A stretch of DNA of 64,000 nt from Wuchereria bancrofti (taxonomy: Eukaryota > Nematoda > Chromadorea > Rhabditida > Onchocercidae), in the NCBI GenBank assembly GCA_005281725.1, contig SSBO01000007.1, positions 1-64,000 on the forward strand, in the 5' to 3' direction. Each line of letters opens with the position of its first letter. Within the stretch, counting starts at the first letter, position 1. This document shows, in pieces, positions 9,376 through 24,956 of the stretch. Under the pieces are notes generated by a model, which was not told the origin of the DNA, made no database searches, and worked only from the letters and a program-made list of their open reading frames with translations. A program made the position numbers and the translations under genes.

Positions 9376-9552
9376 GATGTCAGAAGATTGAGTTTTTGTA
9401 ACTTCTTTGTTTCTTTGGATCAATTTTGCTAAGAATTGTCTTAGCTTAACTACTGACAATATTTTTTGTTCCTCCTTTTGTCGATATAATCTATCCAGAA
9501 TACACTCTTTATTTTTTATGATAATTTTAACTGGACTATTCGAGATTTTCAC
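9361..9552 (-). pseudogene. BEL/Pao gag fragment
   Basis: A minus frame of 63 residues, containing KNKECILDRLYRQKEEQKIL and VVKLRQFLAKLIQRNKEV. It aligns to the gag of A' (KLPRWILNKLYEQKK... TSKLRELLLEVANMDEQV) and more closely to the decayed gag near 12.85-12.95 kb (shared nucleotides AGAATTGTCTTAGCTT). No flanking knuckle or protease is present, so it is an isolated scrap. Confidence 0.6.
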
Positions 9553-9689
9553 GAGATGTACTTTGGCGGGAAACGATGCTTAAAGGTTCCTATTACCAAA
9601 TCCCGCGAGTTTCTGTTCAGTATCTTGTACATTTAATCTATTGTTAATTTCTTTGATATACAATTTGCTTGGGCGCTACTATCAGATTT

Positions 9690-10170
9690 AATAGAAATGC
9701 ACAATTTTGGTGGTTTTTAGGATTAGGCTTAGGCTTAGGGGGGTTCTTTTTAAAGATATACATAATTTTTGGGGTTTTATGCTTGGGATTAGGCTTAGGC
9801 TTAGGAAAAGTGCATAATATATTGGGGTTTTGTTTAAAGAAATGCATAATTTTCGGGCTTTTTATGGGGTTGCGTTAATAGGAATGCATAATTTTGTTGC
9901 GTAGGGTTAAGAAATGCATAATTTAGGCTCGACTTAGACCTGACTTAGGTTGGAGTCGGGCCTAACTTCGAGTGAGGTGAAAGAGCAGTGGGGAGTAGGT
10001 GGGTATGAGTGATGCAGCAGGAGCAGCAGCAGCGGTGGAATGGAAGGTGCAAAGGGGGAAGAGGCGGCTTAAAAAGGGGTGGCTTAAGGTTAATTTAAGG
10101 CCTATTTCTTATTTTTTGTTTTTTATAGAAATGCATAGTTTTACTGGGTCTGTTTTAATAGTAGATATAT
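9690..10170 (+). repeat. TTAGGC-like (telomere-type) degenerate repeat island
   Basis: The segment has several runs of TTAGGC/TTAGG units (for example TTAGGATTAGGCTTAGGC at about 9717 and again at about 9787). They alternate with a recurring AAATGCATAATTTT box seen at about 9695, 9755, 9810, 9840, 9882, 9915 and 10130. TTAGGC is the nematode telomere unit. The units are degenerate and mixed with other motifs, so this is an interstitial relic or a satellite that merely resembles telomere DNA. The remainder to 10280 is GT-rich with no gene. Confidence 0.55.
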
Positions 10171-10279
10171 TAATGGGTAGGGGGTATTCCCGTTAAAGAT
10201 GTAGGCCTTATTTTAGGATCGGTTTTTTTACAGATTTTTTTTCTTTTGTTATAGAATTGCATAGGGAGTTAGGTTTTTT

Positions 10280-11793
10280 CTTTTTTAAATACGGTTTTTT
10301 TTTGGTAGAAAGAATATTTTGTAAAAAATCACACAGTGTGAGAAAATAAAGCAAAGACATATACATATATATATATATATATATAAAAGGAAAAAATACA
10401 CACGGAGACATATACACACACGGACGACAACGCAAGAGCAGTGGCGGTTGAAGCAGTCCAAACTGATTATCCATTCGAGTGATCACCAATGTCAGTTTCA
10501 TACGGGCGGGAATGGCGGGGAGGGGCGGCGCTATGATGAATGATTGCTTTGTGACGTACGTGTAACTCCTTATGCACTTCAGTTCTGTGTCAGTGTATCG
10601 ATCCATTTGGTGCCGAGAATATGGCATCTAGTAATGATGGTAATGATTTTTAATTATCCTTTTTTCAACGTTTTTCATCTCTTTCACATTCAGAAATATA
10701 TGGTACCGAAATTTTGAACATTTATACCTAATGGATTTATATCTTCTCAATTTAAATCTATTTTAGTCTATTCAAGAAACAATTAACGAAGATAAACAAT
10801 CGGATGACATAGACTTCGAAGTGATAGAACATGAAAGCAGAATAGAAGATGATTGTAGATGGAATTTGCTGTGCAATTCATTGCCTGGAACAATTTTGAA
10901 ATTTCCAAGGTTTTGTTTGTGTGTTTTTTTTTCTGTTTATTACACCGTTAATCAAATTTCTTGTTGAATTTAATGAAGTAATTCAATTAAATGGTTTAAA
11001 AAAAAGCTTATGTATTTGTTAAAATTGATTATATTTATCGTGTAGTTGTGCAGTATTATATTAGATGCATTTTATTAAGTAATCATTTGTAACTTTTTGT
11101 CGTAGGCATGTTTTTTCTTCTCCTAGAGATATCATTTTGCGCATTATATTTATTAATTTCAAAGACATGGAAAATTGTTTGGTTCATCGTGTCGTTGTAA
11201 TTTGAAATGAATTAATATTTTATAATTATTATTGTGTACTGTTTCCAATCATCTTCTGCGCTTTCATCCTCTATCACTTCAAGGTCTATGCCATCCGATT
11301 GTTTACCTTCGTCAATTGTTTCTTGAATAGACTAAAATAGATTTAAATTGGGAAGGTATAAATCCATTAGGTATAAAATGTTAAAAATTTTGGCACCATA
11401 TTATCTTGAATGTGAAAGAGATGAAAAACGTTGAAAAAAGTTAGATGCCATCATTACTAGGTGCCATGTCCTCGGCACCAAATGGATCGATACACTGACA
11501 CAGAATTGAAGTGCATAAGGAGTTACACGTAAGTCACAAAGCAATCATTCATAATAGCGCTGCCCCTCCCCGCTATTCCCGCCCATATGAAACTGACATT
11601 GGTGATCACTCGAATGGATAATCAGTTTGGACTGCTTCAACCGCCCACTGCTCTTGCGTTATCGTCCGTGTTGTATGTATGTGTCTGTATATATATATAT
11701 ATATATATATATGCTTTTGCCCTATTTTCTCACACTGTGTCATTTCTTACAAAATATTCTTTCTACAAAAAAAAAAAAAAAACCGTATTTTTC
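10280..11793. repeat. Large inverted repeat (arms about 576 and 548 bp, loop about 390 bp)
   Basis: Bases 10280-10855 are the reverse complement, with scattered differences and indels, of 11246-11793. Shared marks include an (AT)n tract, the stretch around GGTGATCACTCGAATGGATA, the GGATCGATACACTGACACAG box, and a coding-looking block ending CTTCATCTTC-like sequence at the inner ends. The loop (10856-11245) has no gene. A further inverted pair, 11189-11245 with 12188-12247, extends the structure. It could be a foldback-type element or a head-to-head duplication. Confidence 0.75.
10765..10910 (+). pseudogene. Exon-like block within the inverted repeat
   Basis: After TTTTAG at 10765 an open frame reads SIQETINEDKQSDDIDFEVI and continues EHESRIEDDCRWNLL, then LPGTILKFP before a GT. 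The other arm (11332-11252, minus) keeps the frame, SIQETIDEGKQSDGIDLEVI, with mostly conservative changes. Upstream at 10621 an ATG (MASSND) precedes GTAATG, but the phases do not join into a complete gene. I do not recognise the protein. It may be a captured exon or part of an element-encoded protein. Confidence 0.35.
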
Positions 11794-12299
11794 AATATAT
11801 GTTGGAACAATGATGTTAGCTTGAACGATAAGCCTCATAAACTGATAAACGATATGAAAGCGAACAATGTGCTAAAGGCATAAGTACAAAGGGATAATGA
11901 CTTGAGAAAAATGATAAATTTGTTTGCATTTAATCATCACATCAATTTTTTCAACTAAGCTATTAGCACTTCCAAATAATATGCTCACAGTCCTTTCCCT
12001 CTCTTTTTTCAAGTTGTTATTTAAGATTTTTTTCTTTAATTCAAATTCAAAAGTCATACCGCAGCACGTGGTATCTCATCGAAAAGGAAGTAGCACTGAA
12101 GGAATAAATGAGAGTCAGTAATTCCATCTGAAATACATATTTAAAAGTTTCTGCATTTATTAGTAAATCAATTATATAGAGAACACATGGAAACAGTACA
12201 CAATAATAATTATAAAATAGTAATTCATCTAAAATTACAACGACACGTTCAAAATTCTTTAATATATAACTAAAAAAAAATTTTTTAAATTGACGATAG
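11794..12299. other. Stretch between the inverted repeat and gag remnant; no supported gene
   Basis: It contains the second arm of a short inverted pair (12188-12247 with 11189-11245). Short frames on both strands look weakly coding (for example NDKPHKLINDMKANNVLKA, plus strand about 11826-11882), but no start, splice structure or homologue can be supported. Confidence 0.4.
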
Positions 12300-13560
12300 C
12301 ATCGGATAAAAGTGACGTACTTTTAAAGCAAACGGGACCATACATATTCAAATCGATTAACCTCTTTACAAAGGAGCAAAACTTCCCTATCATTTCGTGT
12401 TCATTGTTTTGTTATTGTGCTGATGATTGTCTTTGTCGAATTTATCCTTTATTTGATTGTTTCCGAAAGTTTTTTGTATTTGATATAGAGCTGTATTATG
12501 AAGGTTTTTGCACTGGAGGTATATCCGTTTTCTTCTATTTCAATTGGTTGTTGTTTGTCCTGGTTGTAAACAGTTCAGACAGGCATTAATTTCCTTTAAT
12601 TGCTGTATTATTTGCTAAGGATAAGTTGGTTACATTCGTTGCTCCAATGGTCCTTATTGCAAAAGGCGCATGATCTAGTTTTGTTAATCTTTTTTGGTTT
12701 TGCATTCACTTCATATGCCGCTGGTTTCGTTATGGCTAAGGCTGAGGTTTCTTCTGAAATATCGTGGATTAATTTTATCTTAAGCTGTTCTTTGTTTTTT
12801 CACAATATTGAAGGATTAGTTCCTTGTGACTTCATTTCCTAGAATCAGCTTCACTAGGAATTGTCTTAGCTTGGTGACTCATTATATTCCTTGTTCTTTT
12901 TGTTGGTATATTCTTTCCGGAATTCAAGCTGGCAGTTTATTTTCAATGATAATTTCCATACTGTATTGTTCAAGATTTTCACCCATTCGAGTTGTTGAAG
13001 TATTCTTTCAACTTTCCATTCTCGGTGATCTTGATGGGATGTAACTCACTGTAGACCATTTTTGATAATTTCCATGCTGTATTTTTTCCATACTGTATTT
13101 GATAACGTGAAACTGTCCAAAATTTTCAATGAACTTTTCGTATGACATCATGATTTTCTGGAGTTATATCATTTACAGAATCATAACTTTTGATAACCCC
13201 TAATGGCCAACAAGGCATCTCCCTTTAGACATGCAATTAAATAATTCAAGTTTTGTATATCTGATATATTCTGTAAATGACTGCAGTTTCGAAACTACTC
13301 CAGAATCCTCTCCACAATTTTGGATTTCCACTGAAGGTTGTGCAAAATTAAAAAAATAATTTTTTGATTCTTGCTGATGAATTAATTTCTCTTTCCTTGA
13401 TTTAGACTTTGGATTATCAATTCAGAGTTATTTTTGTGCTCAGTTAAAGTAATGAAATAACAAATAATGAAATATTTTTGTTAATCTCAAAAATTCTGAT
13501 ACTTGTTTGATATCTGCAACGAATTGAAAAGGCTTTTGTAAAATGATCGACGTATAGATT
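12300..13560 (-). pseudogene. Heavily decayed BEL/Pao gag with zinc knuckle
   Basis: The minus strand carries, in broken frames, gag landmarks in the right order. DIQNLNYLIACLKGDALL (about 13270-13200) corresponds to the IQKLNYLYSCFKGNAL core of A'. A piece with KLPA, a stop, then ERIYQQKEQGI and TKLRQFL lies at about 12960-12850. A knuckle CAFCNKDHWSNEC lies at about 12670-12630 and CLNCLQPG-like remains near 12570. Stops and frameshifts are frequent. Plus-strand reading frames here are antisense shadows. Confidence 0.65.
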
Positions 13561-14310
13561 ACCGATGTTTTATCGATGGACATGTTTTAATAGTTCTTAA
13601 TAGTCCTTCCATCTTTTTCTAAATGTTATGAAAAAATTTGATTACTGATGAATTACAAGCAAATGTGACAACATAGAATCGTGTTAGTTAATTGCCACTA
13701 CATTTACAAGTAGAAAGCGCTATTGTCCATTAAGTCAAGAGTACAAAAACAACTTTGTGAGTCAAGAAAAGTTAAGGATCTTGTTCATATGTTAAATAAC
13801 AAGGATATTTCAAGCCTAAAACCAAATCATTAATTGTGTATAGTGTCGGATATCTCATTTTGAACTGTGTTGTGCTTTTTTTGTTGGCTTTTGACACAAA
13901 TAATGAATTTTTTTTTTTCAAAGTTGTGTTTGTATGTTATTCATGCATTAAAATTAGCATCACTTATCTACCACTTTATACCTTGTGATGCTTAAAAGAT
14001 AGAAAATGAAAATTAAAAAAAATGAAAATATTCATATAAATGAAAAAATTGATTGAAATATTCCGATGCATAGAACAAAAAAATAACATTTTTGTTTTAT
14101 GCTCTATTTTCTTGCATAAATCATTCTAATTAATAAACAGCACATTCAATTGGATTAATTAACTCTACTAGATTTAATTGATATAATACAAAAACATATA
14201 TAAATGATAAATTTTAATGGAATGTTTTAGGAAATTGTTCTTTTTTTATTTCTATTTATTTCTTTATGAAGGAAAATATTTCAGGATATTACGTCTTTTT
14301 TTCGTTCTAA
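13561..14310. other. AT-rich intergenic stretch
   Basis: I see no coding signal. It separates the retroelement remnants from the cathepsin gene. On the minus strand an AATAAA at 14260-14255 lies about 50 bases past the cathepsin stop and is its likely polyadenylation signal. Confidence 0.5.
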
Positions 14311-17294
<2,984 letters not shown>

Positions 17295-19589
17295 CGTAAC
17301 AATAAATAGAAGCTAATACTAATTTTCCAGCATTTTATTATTATCGTTTAAATGCTATCAGTGAGTAGTACCATTAGCAAATATGCCTACTTAATTTCGT
17401 CGAAAAATTATTATTTGGAGAAAAGATTACGAAATAATAAAGAATTTAATATCAGTGATAAGTATTTCATGTCATTTCACAAACTATTACATTCTTTTTT
17501 TGCAGATAAGAATACTTCACAATTCTCTTTTTTATGCAAATTTTCATTTTTTCGTTGTCATTCTGCAACATAGAGACAAATAACTTTTTTTTTTTTTGTT
17601 TTTGCAATTTGATTTTTTTTGATATTAGCAAAATGCATAATCAGTTTATCGAATGCTATTTGGTCCATAAAGCTGATATATGCAAAATTGTTTTCGCTAA
17701 TCAAATGAAAATAAAAAACGAATTTCATTTATGTTTTTTTGGCAGATTATTTTAAAATTAATCTTTAGTTATATTTTACAAACATAATCATTATTATATG
17801 TTTTTTAGAATGTTTAAATAAGAAATAATTTATTATAAATAAAAATTATTGCACAAATTTTACATGAATATTATATTAAAAAAAAAAATGTTCTTAACAA
17901 TACCAGTGTGACAAAAAAAAATAATATTTTTGAAATTTCAACATATTAGTTAATATAATTTTTTGCTTAATAAACATTGATTCTAGAAAAAGGAAATTAT
18001 AAATGTTGTGTTTACTTAGTTCTCCTAAAAATTCTGATGAAAGATTATCGGGTAAAACAGAACTTTCTTCTTTCTTTTCACTGATAAACAATTTGCTCAT
18101 TTATTTAACTTTCTAGCGAACATTCCAGTTTTTCAGATAAGATGTCTCTCTTATGGTGATAATTAGAAGTTTTTCTTTTCAATATTCCAAATGAGAACAT
18201 TTTTTAACATGCAAAATGGTACCACTCATTATGGTAATATTAATTAATATTTAATATATTAATTAACAAATGACAAAATATTAATTAATATTTAATATAT
18301 TGATTAACAAATGACAAAATATTAATTAATATTTAATATATTAATTAACAAATAACAAAATGAATAACGATAAAAGCTTGTTTTAATATCCAACAAATAA
18401 ATAAATAAATACATATCACAACAGCCAATTGTATTTTAAAGAATTTTCGTTTTAATTAATTAACTGACCACGTAATAATTAATGGTTAGATAGTTTCTAG
18501 AAATTTTCCCGCAATTTTTTCATAATCTAAAAATTTTTAGTGATTCATGACTATTTTTGGTAAATTATTATATGCACAAACAAAAAATTAAGATATTATT
18601 AACAAATAGAAAATGAAAGATTAAATATCAGATCTTTTGTATATGTTAGTTTTTTCATCTACATAGTTTAAACTGGACGAAAATTTTAATTTCAAAATCT
18701 TGTTAATCATCTTAAATAATGGTAAATAAATACTTCACTTAATTTATTTTGGAAAAAAGCAAATAGATTTCACAACTATTTACAGAATGTATATTTACTT
18801 TTATTATTATTTATAATTATTTACCATAATTATTTACTATTATTCTCTGCTAAAATTTCTACAGGAATATTTGTAATTTAACACTTTATATATTAACAGA
18901 AAATAAGAATTAACTTCCAAAAGGTCAGAAAGTGAAATTGACCCTTGCTATTTATTCCACAGTGTTGCAAGGAATTGTTAGACATATCATACCTTTAATC
19001 CTTTTCAAAGTTTTGGCTAATTTTTTCTTCATTAGATTAAAAAATTTGAAATAGATGATATTATCATGGAACTTCTGCATTTATTAATTCTGATCATATG
19101 AATTGATCGTATTGATAGATGGGATATTGCAATTCTCTGTTAATATGAAGCGTTTTAAGGTTTTGTTGGGCAGTTTAATTAATTTTATTTTATAATAAAT
19201 TAATATATTCCAGTTTTTAACATTGATTTTTAACAGATTCAATTTTTACTGATTACTTAATTTAATTGAATATTTTGCTATTCAGACTTTAGTAATTCAT
19301 TGCCTTCGAATAATGATAATATCATATCATCAACTGTGGAAATAGTATTATTATGAATGAACATCCTTCGTACATTTCACATTTTTATCGATAATATACA
19401 CTTTAAACTATTTTCATATAATGTTTTAAAAATCTATTTTGATCTTTTTCAAATCCTTTTGTTTCAAATTTCATTTCAAATTGATGGTAGCAACTGCATT
19501 ATTATTACATTGCATGATGTAAAAATGCACAAAAATGGAAATTTTTCTTTTTTATCAGTTACTTTTGTGTTTGTTGTCAAATTAATTCA
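17295..19589. other. AT-rich upstream region of the cathepsin gene
   Basis: No supported gene. A minus frame from 18100 (MSKLFISEKKEESSVLPDNL) looks mildly coding but has no partner exons. A three-copy tandem repeat lies at 18239-18361. The cathepsin promoter should lie just above 17294. Confidence 0.45.
18239..18361. repeat. Tandem repeat, about 41 bp x 3
   Basis: Three near-identical copies of a unit beginning TAATTAATATTTAATATATT and ending ACAAATGACAAAATAT, differing at a few bases. Entirely AT-rich. Confidence 0.85.
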
Positions 19590-22500
19590 TCAGTTAGTTC
19601 CATCTAAAATTTCCGTTCTCAGTTTGGAAATGTCATCATTATCCTTTTCCATAAACAAACGTGAAAAACCGCAAATTATGGATATTTTTCGATAAAACTG
19701 GAAATATCCATAATTCTAGTCTCTCCATTTCTTCGCTTTTCAATGGAAAAATTGAAGCATAAGCAATTGAATTGAACTGTAAACATTGAAAAAGCATTTT
19801 AATGTTATTGGAAGTATTTTCCAGAAGACAATTAAATCAATCATTCAGTGACACAACTGTTACTTGAATTATCATCCATTCATAGAAATATATCAAGGAG
19901 TCTGATAAAAAATCAAAAAAAAAACTTTTGCCTACGTAAGGATATTATTATGATTTTCCTGATGAAAATAATTGCACGTTGGCAAGAAACGAATCCATGC
20001 ATTACGTAAATTATAAAATGATTAGTGATTTAGTAGTATATTCGAATTTGAAGAAAATTGCTATATGCATTGAAAAAAAAAAATTGCTATATACATAGTC
20101 GAGCAGAAGTGTACATGACATATATGCACAAAACATGAAATGCAACATAGCTAAATGCACCGTCAGCTTCATAAGATGATAAAGTATAACGGCATGCAAG
20201 AGTACGGTATTGATATTACCGTATGTCGCGAAAACCGAATATAATATATTGAATATAATAAGTTTTTGTTAAATCCATAAGATTAGAGATTGTCGTATAT
20301 GACTCATCCTTGGATAAATGTCTCAGTTAAGAAATCCATTATCCAATACTCATTTGCATTTTCTGGAATTTTATAGTTTGTTAACAAAGAATGTGTGCAT
20401 TGCTTACGTATTGAAAACTGTTCCCAATTTTATTATCAGGGTCTTCGCGGCTTCATAGCCGAACTCAGACTTGGCTGTTAGCAGGTTGTTAGCTCTTTCT
20501 TTCATCCTTTTTTGTAAGAATTGTAAGGGTCGCTGGCATTTACTCTCATAAGTAATTGATGTAGTGTTAAAATCTAACTTTTACTGTAGAAAGAGTAAAA
20601 ATCATTTATTAGGGTGAAACTCTTTACTTGTGTGTAATTATACGCTTAGTTGTAAACGACTTCTATTCTATACAGGGATGAAAAAAGGTAGTCTTTTGAT
20701 CGCTATACCGCTCCTGAAATAATGCACTTTGTCCGCTCCTTCAGATATAATTCCTCAGTTTTTCTAATATTATACAATAATTTTGACCAATGATAATCTT
20801 TAACTCATTAAAATAAGCATTAGACTCAAACATTGCCTTTTCTCCAAAATAATTTACAAACTACTTGAATCAGATTTTATTTCACGACATTTTTAAGAGA
20901 AATGATAAATCTATTTCAAAAAGACAAAGGATGTTTCCTTTTTTTTTTTGTTTCTTTTCCTTTTAATTGTAATCAATAATAGTTACTAGATTAATGATCA
21001 AAATATCTGTTCATGCTTATTACTTATATTATTTGTATACAGTAACGTTATCAGTGATTACCTAATATAAGTATTAATCAATTTGACTAATTAATATAGG
21101 TGGTTATTTGTGAGCATGATGATAAAATAATGCTATGATTTCTTGCTCATAATGATTTTGTGGGCATTTTTGCAACCATTGTAATATTTTCCTATTAATT
21201 AAAGTTATTAAGTTTCTTTTTTTTTAATTTGACAAAATGATAGCAAAAATTTCTGATTAGATGAATCAAGGTTATTTTAATATGCACTGCTGTGTAAGTA
21301 ATACCAAAAAGTTGATAAAACAACTGACATGTAGTGTAAATGGTCGAATGTTCGCTTAAAATTTTTTTTTTTTTTTTGGAGTCAATTAACAGAGAAGGGA
21401 TGATATGAGACAAAAATCATTTTATTCGATATAATATATATATAAGAAAAATAATGAGGCTTAAATCAAAATTAATAAGTTACATCTTGTTTCAATATAA
21501 TTTAGGCTTAATCGAAGTGAATTAAACGGATTTGTACAAAGATAATCAAAAATTAACATTGAGAAACTTTAAGGAATTGTGCAATCACTAAATCAATTGA
21601 TTTGTGCATGTAAATTTCATTGATAAATTATTGACTAGCTTTTTGCTTTTCATGAACAGAAGAAGGAATAAGAATTAAAACTTATCAGTGTCTTGATAAA
21701 AACTTTTAAGAAACAAATATGTGCTTCTAACATTTAATACTAATAGTAGCAATAATTACACACTTATTTAAAAAAACATTTAATTTGAAATTAATTGTGA
21801 TTCATGTGTGAAGAAAAATGAGATTTGAATCATAATTAATTAAATTATATCTTGCATCAGTATAATTTAGATACGATCAAAGTGCATTAGATGGATTTAT
21901 ACGAAGCTGATTAAAAATTAATCGAATAAGATTGAAACCTGCAGTGAATTTTATCGAAGTTTCAATATTGAGATTTAAATCACAATTAATCAGCATTGTA
22001 CTGAAAATTTACTTTCCATTTGCATTAGCAGTGGACGAATAATCTGGTGAAGACACATTCTAGCATTATTATCAAATATCTTGTACAGTAGAAATGAATG
22101 AAAAGCAATGAAAAACATATGGTGAATAATTATTAACTAGAAAAATGATATGGAATCATTTCCACATGTCACTTCAATAGTTTGTACCTACAAAATTTTA
22201 AAAGTTTGAAAAAAAGTACATACAAAACTTTTGAAAGTATTTTTGAAATTTTTTAAGGGCATATTACCAAGATATTTCTCCTCTTTTATGTTATATAGAT
22301 TTATTTTATTGAAAAATAATGAAGTCATGAAAGAAATAAAAAAGCATAATAATTTGTGATTTTAATTTATTAAAATATCTATTATTAAATTAGCAGCATA
22401 AAAAAGCGACAAAACTAATTGAGAAAAGTGGGTTCATTTATTTCTTTGATTTATTATTATTTTTATTGTAAAAATAAATAATAATTGTATCAATTTTCTG

Positions 22501-24956
22501 TTTTGTACAAGAAAACAAAAAAAAGTAAAAAAAAATGAACTTACTTCATCCAATAAACGTACAGCAGTTGCAGCTAGCGTTCTTAAATATGCACATTTAT
22601 CCGGTCCATATCTGACCCGGAAACGTACACTTAAATAGCCGCCATCATTACTGCAATTAAAATATTTGATTTTCCATATTTCATTCTAATTTTTATTTCA
22701 TTTTATTTTACAGAAATTTGTATGCCAATCTTTGAAATTAAATTTATGGTTAGAATTTTTGAAATTTAAAATTGCAAATTTAAGGTGAATTATGGATCGT
22801 AAAAAAAATGTAAGATTCAATATAATTTCTTAAATCAGTTCTACTAAAGTGTAACTAATAAGTGAGAAATGTTTTATTTTCATGAAGGAAAGGAAAATAA
22901 TTATGGTGGGTTTAATTATGATAGTTTTATGGATTAAATAACTATTTGCTGATTTAACTTCGAAATTTTTCATTATTATTTTAATTTTTTTGCAGCAAAT
23001 ATGATGGTATTTTATTTTAACATCATTATTTCAATTTTTTTCTTTTTTTTCTTTTTTTTTGATGATTTGTTTAACCAGCTATCGTTGTACTTTTCTTAAT
23101 ATTTTAATTAGTTTTTGATATTTCAACCAGTCGAACTATTGCTGTAAAATATTATTGATATCTTTTATATGCTACTACAATAATAATAGTAACAGTAACA
23201 ATTATTCTTGTTATTATTATTACTATCATTATTACTAATAATAATTATTATTGTTATTTATTTATTAATTTATTGTTATTCTTACTTTTATTCAAAAAAT
23301 ATGATAACTTACTAAATTCGTCCACATTCCAATACACTTTCATCCATACGTAATTGATTACGTAAAATTTGTACAATCTAAGAAAATGAAGTATAAAAAT
23401 TCTTGTACAATTATGCTACAAATTTTTATCAAAGCGCGTAAAAAAAAATGAATTAATTCCATCAAATTATTTGTATTCATTACTGCACTGTTTATTATTG
23501 CATTAAAATTGCATAAACAAATGAAATTTTCTGATTCATATTCATCGGAAATTTTCCACTAGTATAAATCTATCCACTGAAATGATTTTTCCAATAATTA
23601 CATTTCAGTTTTATGCATCACGATTTGCAAATTTTAATTATAAATAAAATACAATAATGAGTACGTTGTTATAAATTTTTGTTATGTGTTGTTGATTCTG
23701 AATTTCCGCTGCATATGGATGCCAACTTTTTAATGAAATTGTAAGCATATCCAATTTAGAATAACCTAAAATCGTTTCACTCTGTTGTTTACTTACAAAT
23801 AAATTTTTTGCTTGTAATTTCGAAAAAAATTAAAAAAATTGCTTATCTTTATGCTATTTGGAGAAATTAGTATACAATTTTTATTTTTTTCAGCAATAAT
23901 AAAAAATAACGATAATAAAAAAAAAAAACCTTTATTCCATCATATTACTAATATCATTTTATTTTATCAAATTGCTTTTCATATTATCAGCACAATGTAA
24001 AATTAATAAAATATATTCATTTAGAATGACCTTTTGATGAAAATTGCTCTAGAAAATGTTGCAACTTATAAATATTTTAATTAATAAGAATATGTATCAG
24101 AATTTATTGCTCTTAGGATTTTACATAAATAAATAAAGACAGATGAATTTTAATAAAGTTTACTTATGTAATACCATTTGATAGATGTTTGGTTCCAGAA
24201 ATATCCTGAAAAAAAAAAGAAGGAAAAAATAAAGTCTCTCAGTTTTCCGTATTGAATAAAATCAGTAATTAATTTTATGCTAATTTTTGTGATTTATATC
24301 TAAGCTTAATAAACGAATCTATTCATCAGTCAATAGATTTAATTCAGAAGGAGATACTAAAACGAAAAGAATAGTTAGTACTTAATTTAAAAGAATTTGC
24401 AGCGCTATTATTCTTATCCAACGATTGGAAATGTTAAATATTGTAATTAAGTTGCTCTGTAAGTGCAGTAAACTATATTTATTACTCAGATTATTACCTG
24501 TGAAGCTGTTATTGATATTACACGGAAGTTGGATATTAAAAGATGTAGTAAATCTTATCCCAAGAGATGGTCAGTATTTAGGTAAAATATTAGTGTCAGA
24601 TAATAGAATCTTTGGTGTACCTTTTACTGGTTCAATATAAACTACTCAAAATAATTAATAGAATGCTTGCTAGCAAGAATAGTTGACAGAAAAATGATTT
24701 GAGATTTCAAAAGAAAATTTGATTAATCTCTCTTATCACTATTGAGCGGATGATAAAATTCCTCAATTAATCAAATTGGCCATTTAATTGAATTAATTAA
24801 TGACAAATTCGACTAGTTGAATCAAGCAATATATGCATGTAATAAATGGATTTTAATTGTTTGATATCAAAATTATAAATTTAAGTTAACCTTATTTGCC
24901 ATGACGACAGAAGATAAGTGTTGTACAAAGCATACCACAAATACTAATGGCCTCAT
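19590..24956 (-). CDS. Unrecognised secreted Cys-containing protein (multi-exon, structure partly unresolved)
   Basis: Spliced minus-strand exons with consistent coding quality. 24956-24891 is a signal peptide (MRPLVFVVCFVQHLSSVVMA). 23377-23313 reads IVQILRNQLRMDESVLECGR. 22650-22545 reads YNDGGYLSVRFRVRYGPDKC and ends AVRLLDE. 20544-20408 reads SKCQRPLQFLQKRMKERANN and ends LGTVFN. The last exon, 19697-19590, reads FYRKISIICGFSRLFMEKDN and ends EILDGTN then stop. The first four join in phase. The fourth leaves phase 2 while the last needs phase 0, so an exon is missing or the donor differs (a GT 12 bases earlier would fit). A further exon-like piece at 24205-24175 (IFLEPNIYQM) does not fit the phase of exon 1. 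At least four Cys suggest disulfides. I recognise no family. Confidence 0.5.

Noticed and set aside
17894..18100. Minus frame MSKLFISEKKEESSVLPDNL as an upstream exon of cathepsin
   Set aside because: Cathepsin already has its own signal-peptide exon at 17294, and the phase of this piece does not fit exon 2.
20225..20260. TGTCGCGAAAACC resembling the LTR start
   Set aside because: No matching LTR end (TTCCACRRCA) or target duplication within the expected 450-650 bp.
24425..24640. Plus-strand 71-codon frame (ends VPFTGSI)
   Set aside because: No splice or start context, and it lies within the intron span of the minus-strand secreted gene; likely chance.
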